From NCBI GenBank assembly GCA_013141015.1, contig JABFRT010000032.1, positions 1-43,806 on the forward strand: a stretch of DNA of 43,806 nucleotides, given 5' to 3'. This DNA is from Hyphomicrobium sp. (GTDB lineage: Bacteria; Pseudomonadota; Alphaproteobacteria; Rhizobiales; Hyphomicrobiaceae). Positions 16,298-26,096 of the stretch are shown piece after piece. The notes under the pieces are model-generated. The model was not told where the DNA came from and did no database searches. It saw only the letters and a list, made by a program, of their open reading frames with translations. Made by a program: the position numbers and the translations under genes. Each line of letters begins with the position of its first letter. Within the stretch, counting starts at the first letter, position 1.

Positions 16298-16324
16298 GAT
16301 ATGAGCGGCGCAAGGGCGTGATCC

Positions 16325-17641
16325 CTACCCGCCCAACTCCCTCTTAAACACCGCCTCATCTAACGCGCCTTCGGACTTGGCGATCACGACGGTTGCGACG
16401 CCGTTGCCGACGAGGTTGGTGAGCGCACGGGCTTCCGACATGAAGCGGTCGATGCCGAGGATCAGCGCGATGGATGCGACGGGTATAGTGCCGGTTGACG
16501 CTAACGTGGCGGCCAGCGTGATGAAGCCCGAGCCGGTGACACCGGCCGCACCCTTCGACGTTAACAGCAATACGCCGAGGATGCCGAGCTGTTGCATGAA
16601 ACTCAGATCGGTGTTGGTCGCCTGCGCCAGGAACAGCGCGGCCATGGTCAGATAAATACAGGTGCCGTCGAGGTTGAACGAATATCCGGTCGGGATCACC
16701 AGTCCGACGACGCTCTCCTCGCAGCCGAGCTTTTCCATCTTGGCGATCATGCGCGGCAGCACCGTTTCAGACGACGACGTGCCCAGCACGATCAGCAGTT
16801 CTTCCTTGATGTAGGCGATGAACCGCACAATCGAAAAGCCGTTCCACCACGCGACGAGCCCCAGCACGCCAAACACGAACAGCAGGCAGGTCAAATAGAA
16901 TGAGCCCATCAGCAACGCCAGGCTTTTGAGCGAGCCAAGCCCGTACTTGCCGATCGTAAACGCCATCGCGCCGAACGCGCCGATGGGCGCGAACTTCATG
17001 ATGAAGCCGACGATCTTGAACAGCACGTGCGCCACTTGATCGATCAGGTTCAAAAGCGGCGCGCCCTTTTGGCCCAGGCTCTGCAATCCGAACGCGAACA
17101 AAATTGCAACCAGCAGCACCTGCAGAATATTGCCTTCGGCTATCGCGCCGAACAGTGTCGATGGGATGATGTCGAGCAGGAACGCGGTCGTGCTCTGGTC
17201 CTTCGATTTGGCGACGAAGCCGGCAATGTCCTTGGTGTCGATGCCGGCCGCATTGATGTTCATGCCGGCGCCGGGCTGCACGACGTTGGCGACGATCAGG
17301 CCAATCGCCAGCGCGACAGTTGTGAGCACTTCGAAATAAATGAGCGCCTTGACGCCGACGCGCCCCACCTTTTTCAGATCGCGCATGGACGCGATGCCGT
17401 GCACCACGGTGACAAAGATAATCGGCGCGATCACCATTTTGATGAGTTTGATGAAGCCGTCGCCGAGAGGCTTCATGGCTTCGCCAAGACTTGGATTGAA
17501 ATAGCCAAGCATCGCGCCGGCAATAATCGCGGCGATCACTTGGAAATAGAGATGCGCGTAGAACGGTTTGCGCGCCTCTTTGGTGTCGATTGCATCGATC
17601 CCGGCGTCCATGTCCATGCCCCGCGCTGACGTTGTTGCCAT
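16325..17641 (-). CDS. dctA: Dicarboxylate/amino acid:cation symporter (DctA-like)
   Basis: This 438-residue SDF-family protein takes up C4-dicarboxylates or acidic amino acids with protons or sodium across the inner membrane. Family sequence is visible: [25 protein letters not shown], the serine-rich re-entrant loop [17 protein letters not shown], the conserved [21 protein letters not shown], and [21 protein letters not shown]. Eight membrane helices plus two hairpin loops are expected. DctA and GltP cannot be separated with confidence by eye; the length and the SSSETVLPR loop favour DctA. A terminator for the upstream small gene lies about 50 bases before the start, so little room is left for a promoter unless a later start such as 17617 is used. 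Confidence 0.9.
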   Translation of the reverse strand: MATTSARGMDMDAGIDAIDTKEARKPFYAHLYFQVIAAIIAGAMLGYFNPSLGEAMKPLGDGFIKLIKMVIAPIIFVTVVHGIASMRDLKKVGRVGVKALIYFEVLTTVALAIGLIVANVVQPGAGMNINAAGIDTKDIAGFVAKSKDQSTTAFLLDIIPSTLFGAIAEGNILQVLLVAILFAFGLQSLGQKGAPLLNLIDQVAHVLFKIVGFIMKFAPIGAFGAMAFTIGKYGLGSLKSLALLMGSFYLTCLLFVFGVLGLVAWWNGFSIVRFIAYIKEELLIVLGTSSSETVLPRMIAKMEKLGCEESVVGLVIPTGYSFNLDGTCIYLTMAALFLAQATNTDLSFMQQLGILGVLLLTSKGAAGVTGSGFITLAATLASTGTIPVASIALILGIDRFMSEARALTNLVGNGVATVVIAKSEGALDEAVFKRELGG

Positions 17642-17685
17642 CAGTCTTACGCGGGCGCGGTCTGCCTGTCAGGTGCTGGCGAATG

Positions 17686-17720
17686 AAATAAAAAAGGCGC
17701 AGCCATCGGTTGGCTACGCC
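17686..17720 (-). terminator. Rho-independent terminator between the small ORF and dctA
   Basis: On the minus strand GGCGTAGCCA pairs with TGGCTGCGCC (one mismatch) around a 5-base loop and is followed by TTTTTTATT. It could end the small gene at 17845–18030 or act as an attenuator for dctA. Confidence 0.75.
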
Positions 17721-17844
17721 TGGGCGCAGATGAGGGAGTTCGCGCCGATGGCCGAGTAGCGAGTGGGGGAACTGCTACGCGCCACAATTGTGCTTATTGA
17801 AGTCAATGTCCGCATTCGATTTCGAGCGCGGACGCAGATCGCCT

Positions 17845-18030
17845 TCAGGCGGATGCAACCCAGCTGCCAGAGACAAAGCCGAAAGCAACGGCGTCAGGAT
17901 TGCGGCGTGCGGTTTCAAGCAATTTTTCAGGTGCTTCAACTTCAAAGGACTTGCCGACTTTGCGGCTGACCTTTGTGCCGGTCAGCAGAAATACTGGCTT
18001 TCCGAGCAATACTGTCTTCACCGACTCCAT
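17845..18030 (-). CDS. Small hypothetical protein, 61 aa
   Basis: GGGAGG lies 7 bases before ATG 18030, a strong ribosome-binding site, and a terminator follows downstream. The protein is basic and has no membrane segment: MESVKTVLLGKPVFLLTG .. KSFEVEAPEKLLETARRNPD. After SGSW the frame ends at TGA 17845. A one-base shift there would continue as HPPEGDLRPRSKSNADIDFN to a stop at 17775–17777, close to the terminator, so the true product may be about 83 residues. Family not recognised. Confidence 0.55.
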   Translation of the reverse strand: MESVKTVLLGKPVFLLTGTKVSRKVGKSFEVEAPEKLLETARRNPDAVAFGFVSGSWVASA

Positions 18031-18060
18031 GGTGGGGGCCTCCCGGAGTTGAACAAAAAA

Positions 18061-18383
18061 CTAAATGAAACGCAGACTTAGGTGTCGTCAAAAACGCGAC
18101 GGTTACTGAACTAGTGGCCTAAGACGAAGGTATTATGACATTGGCGCGGCGCAATAGCGACGGGGCAGGTTCGCAGCTGCGAAATCGCGCATCACGCCTA
18201 AGACATTTCGTGAGCAATTCGCCGAGTCAACACGGCGCACGCAGTGCAATTTGCTCCTGTGGATAACAGATGCAGATGCGCATCGAAGGCACCCTATTGA
18301 TGCGCTGCACGCGCCAAACTTCAACAGTTTAGCGCGTGCAACGGTGATCAAGATTCAATTGATGTGGCGCGCTTTCGCTAACG
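18061..18383. other. Intergenic stretch beside the P450 gene, nothing clear
   Basis: No ORF with a ribosome-binding site, no strong hairpin and no repeat of the classes seen elsewhere. The stretch is somewhat AT-richer than its neighbours. Confidence 0.5.
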
Positions 18384-19745
18384 TCAGCTCAGCTCTCTGA
18401 TCCGGAACGGCAGGCCGCCCTTCGGCGTCAGCGTGACGGTGGCGTTGAGTCCGGCCGGGCCCTCGCCTGCGTACTCAGGCCGGAAGCGGCGCAACAGCAG
18501 CGATAGCGCAAGCGTGTTTTCGACCTGGCTCATCGCGCCGCCGATGCACGAGCGTTTGCCGGCACCGAACGGAATGTAGCTGTATTTCACCTGTTTCTTG
18601 GCATTGCCAGCCATCCAGCGCTCTGGCCGGAATTCTTCCGGATTGTCCCAGAACTTGGCATTGTGATGCGCGCCATAGCTGAACAGTACCACGCGATCAC
18701 CGGCCTTGATTTCCTTGCCGCCGATCACGTCGTCTTCGACTGCGACGCGAATTAACCCCCAGACCGGCGGATAGATGCGCATGGTTTCCTGGATCAGGGC
18801 GCGCGTGTAGGCGAGTGCTGAATAATCGTTGGCGGTCGGTTCCCGGTCACCGTAAACCTCTTCGCCTTCGCGGCGGATGCGTTCAGCCATTTCAGGGTGG
18901 CGAGACACTTCGTACAGCGCCCACGACAGCGTCAGTGCCGTCGTCTCGGTGCCGGCCCACAAGTATTGCTTGATTTCATCAATTGCCTGCTGCGTGTCGA
19001 ACTCGGGCAGGTTTGGATCGTCGGTTGCGGCTTCGATCAGCTTCAGAAGTGTCTTTTCGCGGTCGTCGTGTGGATTAGCGGCCATCACGGCCGGCGGCAC
19101 AGCCCACCACGCGCCAACGGCTTTGGCGGTATCTTCTTCTGTAATCTCGACCACTTCGCCGGCTTGTTTGCGCAGGCGGAGATCCTTGTGTTCCATCACG
19201 TCGGTGTAGGTTTTGACGTACTTAAAGACGACGTGCGGATTGAACGGCATGTCGCGGTCAAACAGCGCCTTGCAGATCATATCGGCAGCCAGTGTCCAGG
19301 TCTGCTCAACCATTTCGAAGGTCTCGCCTGACTTGGCGAGCTTGGCCCACAGATCCATCTTGGCGTGAATGGCCTTGAGGAAATAGGGAATGTATTCGGC
19401 GAACATGTCCGGGTGGAACGCCGGTTGCTGCGGCATGCGGATTTTCTGCCAGAGCGCGCCGTCGTTGGTGATCATCGACTTGCCGAAGATCGGCTTCAAG
19501 CCATCGAAATACTTGATGTAGTTGTCGGCCTTGGTGACCAGAACGTGCTTGAAATATTCAGGCTCGGAAATCAGCACGATGCGCTGTTTGGCGAGGTTCA
19601 CCGGAATGACGGGGCCATAGCGCTCGGCCATGTGCATGAGAATCCGCATCGGGTTTTCAGGATCGCCGCGCAGAAGCGGTGTCAGCTTGAACCAGATGCT
19701 GTTTTCCTCGCCGAGGCCTTGTGTCTGGCTGGCGGTCGTGGTCAT
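18384..19745 (-). CDS. Cytochrome P450
   Basis: A heme-thiolate monooxygenase of 453 residues without a membrane anchor, so a soluble bacterial type that needs separate electron-transfer partners. Diagnostic motifs: I-helix AGTETT (264–269), K-helix ETMR (320–323), PERW region (FRPERWMAG, about 373–380) and heme-binding FGAGKRSCIGG (393–403) with the axial Cys at 400. The substrate cannot be told from sequence. No ferredoxin or reductase gene is adjacent, so partners must be elsewhere. It is divergent from nothing obvious; purN follows upstream on the same strand 238 bases away. Confidence 0.95.
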   Translation of the reverse strand: MTTTASQTQGLGEENSIWFKLTPLLRGDPENPMRILMHMAERYGPVIPVNLAKQRIVLISEPEYFKHVLVTKADNYIKYFDGLKPIFGKSMITNDGALWQKIRMPQQPAFHPDMFAEYIPYFLKAIHAKMDLWAKLAKSGETFEMVEQTWTLAADMICKALFDRDMPFNPHVVFKYVKTYTDVMEHKDLRLRKQAGEVVEITEEDTAKAVGAWWAVPPAVMAANPHDDREKTLLKLIEAATDDPNLPEFDTQQAIDEIKQYLWAGTETTALTLSWALYEVSRHPEMAERIRREGEEVYGDREPTANDYSALAYTRALIQETMRIYPPVWGLIRVAVEDDVIGGKEIKAGDRVVLFSYGAHHNAKFWDNPEEFRPERWMAGNAKKQVKYSYIPFGAGKRSCIGGAMSQVENTLALSLLLRRFRPEYAGEGPAGLNATVTLTPKGGLPFRIRELS

Positions 19746-19983
19746 TCGCTACACTCCAAAGTCGGTCGCCGTCATGATGCCGGGCGCGCGCACCCCGCGT
19801 GGTGCAGTGATAAATTCAGTGCCGCAAGCTGCCGTGCAGGCTCGTTTTCACGCCGGCCGTTCCTTGCAAGTCCTAGTCCAAAAATCTAAAGGCAAACCCT
19901 CGTCCGCCGGGCCGGATCATAAGGGTCGCGCAAGCCCTGTCTATGCGGCGCCCCGCCCGTCGCATTGATCTATGTCTTGTGGC

Positions 19984-20643
19984 TTATTCGACCTTTGGCG
20001 AGAATAGCACGGATGAATCGTTAGCTTCTTGATAAATATGTACTTTTTCATTTTTACAGGTGATGCGGCCCGAGGCCAGAAGGCGCAATGCCGCGGGATA
20101 AAGCCTGTGTTCGGCTGAAAGGACGCGGGCGCCGAGCGTTTCCGCCGTGTCGCCGGACAGTACCGGGACCGCAGCTTGCGCAATTATGGGACCGGCATCC
20201 ATTTCAGCGCGCACAAAGTGAACCGTGCACCCGGCGACTTTCACGCCCGCCGCCAGGGCCTGCTCGTGCGTATGCAACCCTTTGAAGTTCGGCAGCAGCG
20301 AGGGGTGGATGTTGATCATCCGCGTCTGCCATTTGGCGACAAATGCGGGCGTCATCAGCCGCATGAAACCGGCAAGCGCGACGATTTCGGCTTTGACCTC
20401 GTGCAGCGCTTTATCAAGTTCGGCTTCAAAGGCTTCGCGCGTTTTGAAGGCCTTGTGGTCGATCACGCGTGTGGAGATGCCCTGTGATTTCGCCCAGGCA
20501 ATCCCTGCCGCTTCAGGCCGGTTCGAAATCACAGCCACGATCTCCGCCGGATAATCGGCGGCGCGCGCGGCCTCAACCAGGCTCATCATGTTCGAGCCGC
20601 GCCCCGAGATCAGGATGGCGGTTGGAATTTTCGGCTGTGTCAT
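19984..20643 (-). CDS. purN: Phosphoribosylglycinamide formyltransferase
   Basis: PurN transfers a formyl group from 10-formyl-THF to GAR in purine synthesis. From ATG 20643 the protein has 219 residues: MTQPKIPTAILISGRGSNM at the start, then ISNRPEAAGIAWAKSQG, the catalytic region ALAGFMRLMTPAFV and the loop MINIHPSLLPNFKGLHTHEQALAAG with the catalytic Asn/His. GCTVHFVRAEMDAGPIIAQAAV follows. The last 20 residues (NEKVHIYQEANDSSVLFSPK) extend beyond the usual end. In many alphaproteobacteria purN lies next to purM; here 2.7 kb of envelope genes separate them. Confidence 0.96.
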   Translation of the reverse strand: MTQPKIPTAILISGRGSNMMSLVEAARAADYPAEIVAVISNRPEAAGIAWAKSQGISTRVIDHKAFKTREAFEAELDKALHEVKAEIVALAGFMRLMTPAFVAKWQTRMINIHPSLLPNFKGLHTHEQALAAGVKVAGCTVHFVRAEMDAGPIIAQAAVPVLSGDTAETLGARVLSAEHRLYPAALRLLASGRITCKNEKVHIYQEANDSSVLFSPKVE

Positions 20644-20744
20644 GGGTCGCCCCATAGCACGGCCCCGGGGCCGGATGCATCAGGCGATGGCGTTAACCCT
20701 CAGTTATTCGGCGTGCCGCCGCGACGTCCCTTCAGCCAATGCCA

Positions 20745-21356
20745 TCATTTAAAATGGTAGGTGAGCCCTGCGCGCCAGACCACATGCGATAGATCGACGG
20801 TTGCAGACGCGGCGGCATACGGAGGGCTCGCAGCAAAGTCGAATTGCTCTTTGCCGGGGTCGAAATACAGACCTTCCGCACGAATCGACAAGTTTTGCGA
20901 CAGCATTGACTCAAGGCCGCCACCCACAACGATGCCGGTAAGGGTTTTATCGATCCTTTGACCGGTGCCCAGATGCTGCAAATATCCTTGCTCAGTTCCA
21001 ATGCCTAAAGTGCCGTAGATCATAGACTGACCAAACGTCCATCCAGCGCGTGCGCGCGCAGTCATGAAGTCAGACGGTTCGCTGCTTAAGTTTCGCATCC
21101 AATCGATTTCGGCACCGACGACAAATGCGCCAAGCTGCCAATTGTAGCCGCCGAACGCACCTGCCACGGCTTCGTTATTCGAATCGGTGCGCGATGCTTG
21201 GCGGTTCAAATCGACAAGCTGGATATCGGCCAGAGCTTCTCCTCCTGCCAAACCCACGTAAAAGCCTTGCCAGTTGGTGGCGGGGGTCGCGTCTTGGGCG
21301 AAGACTGCGCTCGCACCCACCACACACCAGCCGACGGTCGCGATTATGAAACGCAT
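20745..21356 (-). CDS. Omp25/RopB-like outer membrane beta-barrel protein
   Basis: GGAGGAAAC precedes ATG 21356, so the start is well supported and the protein has 203 residues. A signal peptide (MRFIIATVGWCVVGASAVFA) is followed by NWQGFYVGLAGGEAL, a porin-family opening, then repeated amphipathic strands (FGGYNWQLGAFVVGAEIDW; ARARAGWTFGQSMIYGTLGI; GIVVGGGLESMLSQNLSIRA) and the C-terminal WRAGLTYHFK. This is the outline of a small eight-stranded barrel of the OMP_b-brl/Omp25 group. Probable role: outer membrane integrity. It is divergent from the L,D-transpeptidase gene, which also acts on the envelope. Confidence 0.85.
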   Translation of the reverse strand: MRFIIATVGWCVVGASAVFAQDATPATNWQGFYVGLAGGEALADIQLVDLNRQASRTDSNNEAVAGAFGGYNWQLGAFVVGAEIDWMRNLSSEPSDFMTARARAGWTFGQSMIYGTLGIGTEQGYLQHLGTGQRIDKTLTGIVVGGGLESMLSQNLSIRAEGLYFDPGKEQFDFAASPPYAAASATVDLSHVVWRAGLTYHFK

Positions 21357-21728
21357 GTTTCCTCCCCCTACGCCGCACACCGCGACCTGCTGAAGGCGAC
21401 ACGCGCGTTGCGCATGGCGGCCACCAGTTGAGCAGACAACGGCTGATGCGCTCGCTATATTCCGGCCACGCGCGTAAGCTGCACATTGGCTATGTCCTCA
21501 GACACACTCCGGCATGTAAACCAGGATTTGAGCAGATCTCGCCTTCGGCCGCCGGACTTCACCGAGCCGCTGCCAGCCCTTGCGATGAACTCCAATTCAT
21601 AAACCATTTCCGCGAGATAACACGCGACGCGTCACACATTTGCCATGCCTTTGACGACATCGCCCTTCACTCTCTCCTCCCAGGCCGCCGTAGGGTTGGC
21701 ATTGGCGCGAGGACGAGGGTTTTCAATC

Positions 21729-22763
21729 ATGGGTTTGCGGGTTCCGGTGAGAAGCCTTGTTGCGGCTGTCACAGTGCTTCTAGCGGCTGCAGGCGGCGCG
21801 CCAGTCGCCTCCGCGCAAGGCTACGGCTATCGCGACTATGATCGCTTTGATGGCCCACGGTATAGTCCGCGCTGGGACCGGGGCCCTTACCGTGGCCGCT
21901 ATGATCGCTATGACGACGTCGAGCCTAATTTCCCGCGCCGCGCCCGCCGCTGGCGCGATCAGCCGGTCGAGGACAACGAAGACTTCATTGAATACCAAGA
22001 CGGCACGCGCGTGTATCGCGACCCTGACGCGCCGGCTCAGCAAGCCCGGCCACAGCCGCTACCACGACCACGACCGCAGCCGGTTCCTGAGCAGCGCCGC
22101 AGCGTCGATGACGACTTTGATGAACCTGATGGCGGCGACGAAATTCTGCGCCGCCGTGCCCGCCGCGACACTGCTCGGGAGCCAGCTTTTGACGACGAAC
22201 AAGCCAAGGCGCCAGGCTTAAATGGCGGGCCACAGCCGTCTATTGAACCCGTCGCGCCGCCGCGTGTGGCGTTCGCGGGCGGGTTCGTGCCGGGTTCCAT
22301 CGTCATCGATACCAGCCGCCGCAAGCTTTACTACGTCACGGGCATGACCTCGGCTTACGCCTATCCGATTGGCGTCGGGCGCGAAGGGTTCTCATGGAAC
22401 GGCGCTGAAAAAGTCTCCCGCGTTGCCGATTGGCCGGATTGGTATCCGCCTGCTGAAATGCGCAAACGCAAACCCGAGTTGCCGGAAAAAATGACCGGTG
22501 GACTTAACAATCCGCTCGGCGCCAAGGCGATCTATCTCGGCAATACGCTATATCGCATTCACGGCACGAATGATCCGAAATCGATTGGCAAGGCCGAGAG
22601 TTCCGGTTGCTTCCGCATGCTGAACCAGCACGTCACCCACTTGGCGAGCCTCGTGCAAACCGGCACGCCTGTGACTGTTGTGCAGTCTCTGGCGCCGAAA
22701 AAAGTTGCCGCGAAACTGCCAGCCAAACCGCGCATCAGTGGCGGCGAACGTTCAACGCGCTAA
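21729..22763 (+). CDS. L,D-transpeptidase (YkuD domain)
   Basis: L,D-transpeptidases cross-link peptidoglycan stems or anchor outer membrane proteins to it. The start at ATG 21729 places a signal peptide at the N-terminus (VPVRSLVAAVTVLLAAAGGA); an in-frame ATG at 21645 would put 28 residues before it. Residues about 31–160 are Tyr/Arg/Asp- then Pro/Gln/Arg-rich and likely disordered. The YkuD domain follows (GSIVIDTSRRKLYYVTG .. YPIGVGREGFSWNGAE) with catalytic His 278 in YRIHGTND and Cys 294 in SSGCFRML, 16 residues apart as in the family. The neighbouring outer membrane protein is divergent. In alphaproteobacteria such enzymes can attach Omp25-like proteins to peptidoglycan, so a functional link is plausible but inferred. 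Confidence 0.92.
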   Translation: MGLRVPVRSLVAAVTVLLAAAGGAPVASAQGYGYRDYDRFDGPRYSPRWDRGPYRGRYDRYDDVEPNFPRRARRWRDQPVEDNEDFIEYQDGTRVYRDPDAPAQQARPQPLPRPRPQPVPEQRRSVDDDFDEPDGGDEILRRRARRDTAREPAFDDEQAKAPGLNGGPQPSIEPVAPPRVAFAGGFVPGSIVIDTSRRKLYYVTGMTSAYAYPIGVGREGFSWNGAEKVSRVADWPDWYPPAEMRKRKPELPEKMTGGLNNPLGAKAIYLGNTLYRIHGTNDPKSIGKAESSGCFRMLNQHVTHLASLVQTGTPVTVVQSLAPKKVAAKLPAKPRISGGERSTR

Positions 22764-22852
22764 TTTGTGGCCGATAGCGAATGGCGCGCGGTACGATCCG
22801 CGCGCCTTTCTATTTTGGCCAAGGCTATCGATCAGCCCAACGGCGCGATCAT

Positions 22853-23278
22853 TTAATTATTGGGTGTCCGGTCTGAAGTTCCGCCTTTGGTTTGACCGGC
22901 ATCCGTGCCGGAGGCACCCGTATTGCTCGCGCCGGGTGTCCGGTCAGTAGCACCTTCCGGCGTGCGGTCTGACGTCTTGCCACCCGGCGATGCCGGTGCT
23001 TGGACGGCAGCTGACTTGATCAAGCCAGTGTTGCAACCGTCCATCCATTCTTTGGATTGCAGCTTGCCGTCGGCGTTCACATCGACCTTTTTGAAATCAG
23101 CCGCATATGGCGCCGCCTTGGTCATGGCCAAGTCGCCGGTGTCGCTGCCGAGCGCCTGTTTCCAGAGCGCTTCGCACTGCGCTGCAGATAATTTTCCGGC
23201 AGCGGCCGGTGTCGTCTCGGCAATTGCTGCTGACGCAGAAAACGCCAGAGCAGTCGCACATACGATGTGTCTAAGCAT
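22853..23278 (-). CDS. Secreted EF-hand protein with TSDRTP repeats
   Basis: From ATG 23278 the protein has 141 residues: a signal peptide (MLRHIVCATALAFSASAAIA), a helical region with one Cys (LSAAQCEALWKQALG), an EF-hand loop DVNADGKLQSKEW, and a low-complexity tail in which (T/S)DRTP occurs three times (KTSDRTPEG, ATDRTPGA, TSDRTPNN). Calcium binding is probable from the loop, which has D, N, D, G and E at the expected positions. Function otherwise unknown; location should be periplasmic. Confidence 0.8.
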   Translation of the reverse strand: MLRHIVCATALAFSASAAIAETTPAAAGKLSAAQCEALWKQALGSDTGDLAMTKAAPYAADFKKVDVNADGKLQSKEWMDGCNTGLIKSAAVQAPASPGGKTSDRTPEGATDRTPGASNTGASGTDAGQTKGGTSDRTPNN

Positions 23279-23397
23279 GTGAACCTCGCGTTGTTGGTTT
23301 CCGGCGAGCCGGTATCTCAATGCAACACGAGCGCGTGAGAAACGTTCCGGAGGTTCACCGAAACGTGTGCCGCGACATTCGCTTGGAGAGCGTCGAT

Positions 23398-24528
23398 TTA
23401 AGCGGTACGAAGCCGCCCCTCAACCTTCACGGCGTTCGACTCGCCCTTGCCTTTGGCATCGGATTTTTCGCCCCAGGGGGCAATCACGCCGCCGATGATG
23501 ACGGGCGCTTCGCCAGCAGCTTTCAGCGCGGCCATCACGTCGCCAGCGCGCGCTCTTTCCGCAATCACCACCATGCCGATGCCGCAGTTGAAGGTGCGCA
23601 GCATTTCAGCGTCATCGAGGCTGCCGGTTTTTTGCAGCCAGCCGAATACGGCCGGCATTTCCCATGCCGAGAGATCGACGCGCGCCGCCGCATGATCCGG
23701 CATGATGCGCGGCAGGTTTTCAGCGAGGCCGCCGCCGGTGATGTGCGACAAGGCTTTGATCGCGACTTTGGGGCCAGAGCCGCCGGTCGCGCGGATGGCA
23801 GCCAGCAGCGGCTTCACATAGATGCGCGTCGGCTCAATCAGCACGTCTGCCATTGTCTTGCCGGGCGCGAAGGGAGCTGCCGCGTCCCACGTCGTGTTGG
23901 CGTGTTCAACCAATTTGCGGACCAGTGAATAGCCGTTCGAATGGACGCCCGACGATGGCAATCCAATCAGCACGTCGCCAATTGCGATATCATTGCGAGG
24001 CAGAATTTCGCCGCGCTCGACGCAGCCGACCGCGAAGCCCGCGAGGTCATAGTCGCCCGCCTTATACATGCCTGGCATTTCAGCAGTCTCGCCGCCGATG
24101 AGCGCCGCGCCCGCTTGTTTGCAGCCGTCTGCAATACCGGCGATCACGTCGCGTGCCGTCGGCACATCGAGTTTGCCGACTGCGAAGTAATCGAGAAAGA
24201 ACAGTGGCTCGGCGCCCTGTACAACAAGATCGTTGACGCACATCGCGACCAGATCAATGCCGATGGTCGCGTGCCGCCCGGTGTCGATGGCGATTTTGAG
24301 TTTGGTGCCGACGCCGTCGTTGGCCGCCACCAGAATGGGATCGCGATAGCCGGTTCGCTTTAGGTCGAACAAACCGCCGAAGCCGCCGAGATCGACATCC
24401 GCGCCCGGGCGGCTGGTCGCTTTAGCCAGCGGCTTGATGGCGCGCACCAGCGCGTTGCCGGCGTCGATATCGACACCCGCCTGAGCATATGTGATCGGCG
24501 ATTGCGGCGGCGTTTTGGAGGCGGGCAT
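23398..24528 (-). CDS. purM: Phosphoribosylformylglycinamidine cyclo-ligase
   Basis: PurM closes the imidazole ring to give AIR in purine synthesis. The 376-residue protein has the family opening [28 protein letters not shown], the nucleotide-binding region [81 protein letters not shown] and [19 protein letters not shown]. It is divergent from the DUF2066 gene with 151 bases between the starts. Confidence 0.97.
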   Translation of the reverse strand: MPASKTPPQSPITYAQAGVDIDAGNALVRAIKPLAKATSRPGADVDLGGFGGLFDLKRTGYRDPILVAANDGVGTKLKIAIDTGRHATIGIDLVAMCVNDLVVQGAEPLFFLDYFAVGKLDVPTARDVIAGIADGCKQAGAALIGGETAEMPGMYKAGDYDLAGFAVGCVERGEILPRNDIAIGDVLIGLPSSGVHSNGYSLVRKLVEHANTTWDAAAPFAPGKTMADVLIEPTRIYVKPLLAAIRATGGSGPKVAIKALSHITGGGLAENLPRIMPDHAAARVDLSAWEMPAVFGWLQKTGSLDDAEMLRTFNCGIGMVVIAERARAGDVMAALKAAGEAPVIIGGVIAPWGEKSDAKGKGESNAVKVEGRLRTA

Positions 24529-24679
24529 CGGTCCTCGGAGAAGTCGAATATATGAAGATGCGGGTCTAGCGGCGCGTCCGCATTAAACTCACTTTTGCCC
24601 CATTGCCAGAGCGTGTTGGGGGTCGTAGCAGCTAGAACCTGATGCGGCAATCACTGCGGTACTTTCTGGGGAGAACACG

Positions 24680-25858
24680 GTGCGGGCTTTTGCGCAAGGA
24701 TGGGTTGCCGTCGCGGCCTTTGGGCTGGTTTGCGGCCTGAGTGCTGTCCTGGGTGCGACCGCTGGTCATGCCGCCCGTGCTGATGCCGCCTATACGGTTG
24801 CCAACTATCCGGTGGAAGCGTCCGACAAAAGCGCGGTTGCGGCTAAGGAAAAGGCGCTTGCCGACGGCCAGAAGGCTGCGTTCCGCTCGTTGCTGAAGCG
24901 GATTGTGCCGGTCACGTCGTACAAGAAAATCTCGCGCCTGTCGGCGGTCAAGGCCGGTGATCTTGTATCGGGCGTTTCGGTGCGGTCGGAGCGCAACTCG
25001 CCAACCGAATATATCGCCAGTCTCGATTTCTCGTTCCAGCCGGAGGCCGTGCGTCAGGTTCTGCAGCGTGAAGGCATTTCATTCGTCGATGCGCAAGCTG
25101 AAGCCGTGACCATTGTGCCGGTACTGCGCCAGGGCAATCCGCCCGAAGCCAAATCTGATAGCGGGCAATGGCGTGCGGCGTGGACCGGCCTTGATCTCGC
25201 GCACACGTTGACGCCGGTAAAGCTCGATGACTTAAAACCCGTCATCCACAGCGACACCGTCAAAATGCTGACCGAGGGCGATGACAATGGCCTGCGGATC
25301 TTAGCGGGCGAATACAAAAGCGACCGGGTGGTGCTGGCGATTTTCGAGCCTGACCTCGCGGCCAAGAAAGTTATCGTCACACTGGCTGGCCAGGATGCCG
25401 TCGGGCCACTACTGCTCAAGCGCACCTACCGGGTCAGCGACGGCGATCTGGGATATACGTCAGAACTGGCAGCCGTCGTCGCCCTGGGCGTGCTCGAAGG
25501 CCGTTGGAAAGCCGTCAAGGCACCCGCCGCAGGCGGCGCGGACGCGGCGTATGCACCGGCCGGGTCGCCGTCCGATCAACCCGCGTGGGCGGCGGGAGGT
25601 TCGACGAACTCCGCAGGCGGCGAAGCGGTGTCGTTTACGGCCGAATTCACCAGCCTCGCCCAATGGAATGATATCCGCACCCAGTTGCTCGATACGCCCG
25701 GCGTCGATGACGTCAATATCTCGACCATGTCGGCCCGTTCAGCAGACGTGGCGCTGCGCTATCCTGGCGGCCTGCAGGGCCTTGCCAATGCGGTCGGCGG
25801 GCGTGGCCTTACTCTGGTCAACAACGGCACCGGCTGGGTCTTGAGGCCAGGATATTAG
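24680..25858 (+). CDS. DUF2066 domain secreted protein
   Basis: The start is GTG 24680. A signal peptide (VAVAAFGLVCGLSAVLGATA) leads into a DUF2066 region with YTVANYPVEASDKSAVAAKEKALADGQ-like sequence, AFRSLLKRIVP and FSFQPEAVRQVLQREGISFVD. The C-terminal part (SFTAEFTSLAQWNDIRTQLL .. VDDVNISTMSARSADVALRY) looks like a small alpha/beta domain. DUF2066 proteins have no firm function. In alphaproteobacteria the gene commonly precedes the CDP-alcohol phosphatidyltransferase and AI-2E permease genes, as here. Confidence 0.85.
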   Translation: MRAFAQGWVAVAAFGLVCGLSAVLGATAGHAARADAAYTVANYPVEASDKSAVAAKEKALADGQKAAFRSLLKRIVPVTSYKKISRLSAVKAGDLVSGVSVRSERNSPTEYIASLDFSFQPEAVRQVLQREGISFVDAQAEAVTIVPVLRQGNPPEAKSDSGQWRAAWTGLDLAHTLTPVKLDDLKPVIHSDTVKMLTEGDDNGLRILAGEYKSDRVVLAIFEPDLAAKKVIVTLAGQDAVGPLLLKRTYRVSDGDLGYTSELAAVVALGVLEGRWKAVKAPAAGGADAAYAPAGSPSDQPAWAAGGSTNSAGGEAVSFTAEFTSLAQWNDIRTQLLDTPGVDDVNISTMSARSADVALRYPGGLQGLANAVGGRGLTLVNNGTGWVLRPGY

Positions 25859-26096
25859 GGCCCGGATATTAGGGCGGATCGCGGGCCGAGTTTCGCGCTC
25901 TGCGTGTGGCCAGCAGCGGAATGGCTTGTTCTGTCGCGGCTTACCGTCTTAACCGGCAGACAAAACTGGCGGACAATCCTGGAATTGTCCGGCAATGCTC
26001 TCGACGGGGTAAACCCAGAGAGGCTAGTCTTTCACGGCGCAATCCAGCAGCTGGCCTCTTGCGGCCGGTTGCCTTGAAACACGGGAACGATACGGC
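25859..26096. other. Short gap with a duplicated GGATATTAGGGC
   Basis: GGATATTAGGGC occurs twice in a row (25851–25862 and about 25864–25875); the first copy contains the stop codon of the DUF2066 gene. This looks like a small local duplication. Nothing else is apparent. Confidence 0.5.

Noticed and set aside
18133-18351. 72-residue minus-strand ORF
   Set aside because: No ribosome-binding site and an improbable Cys/Arg-rich composition.
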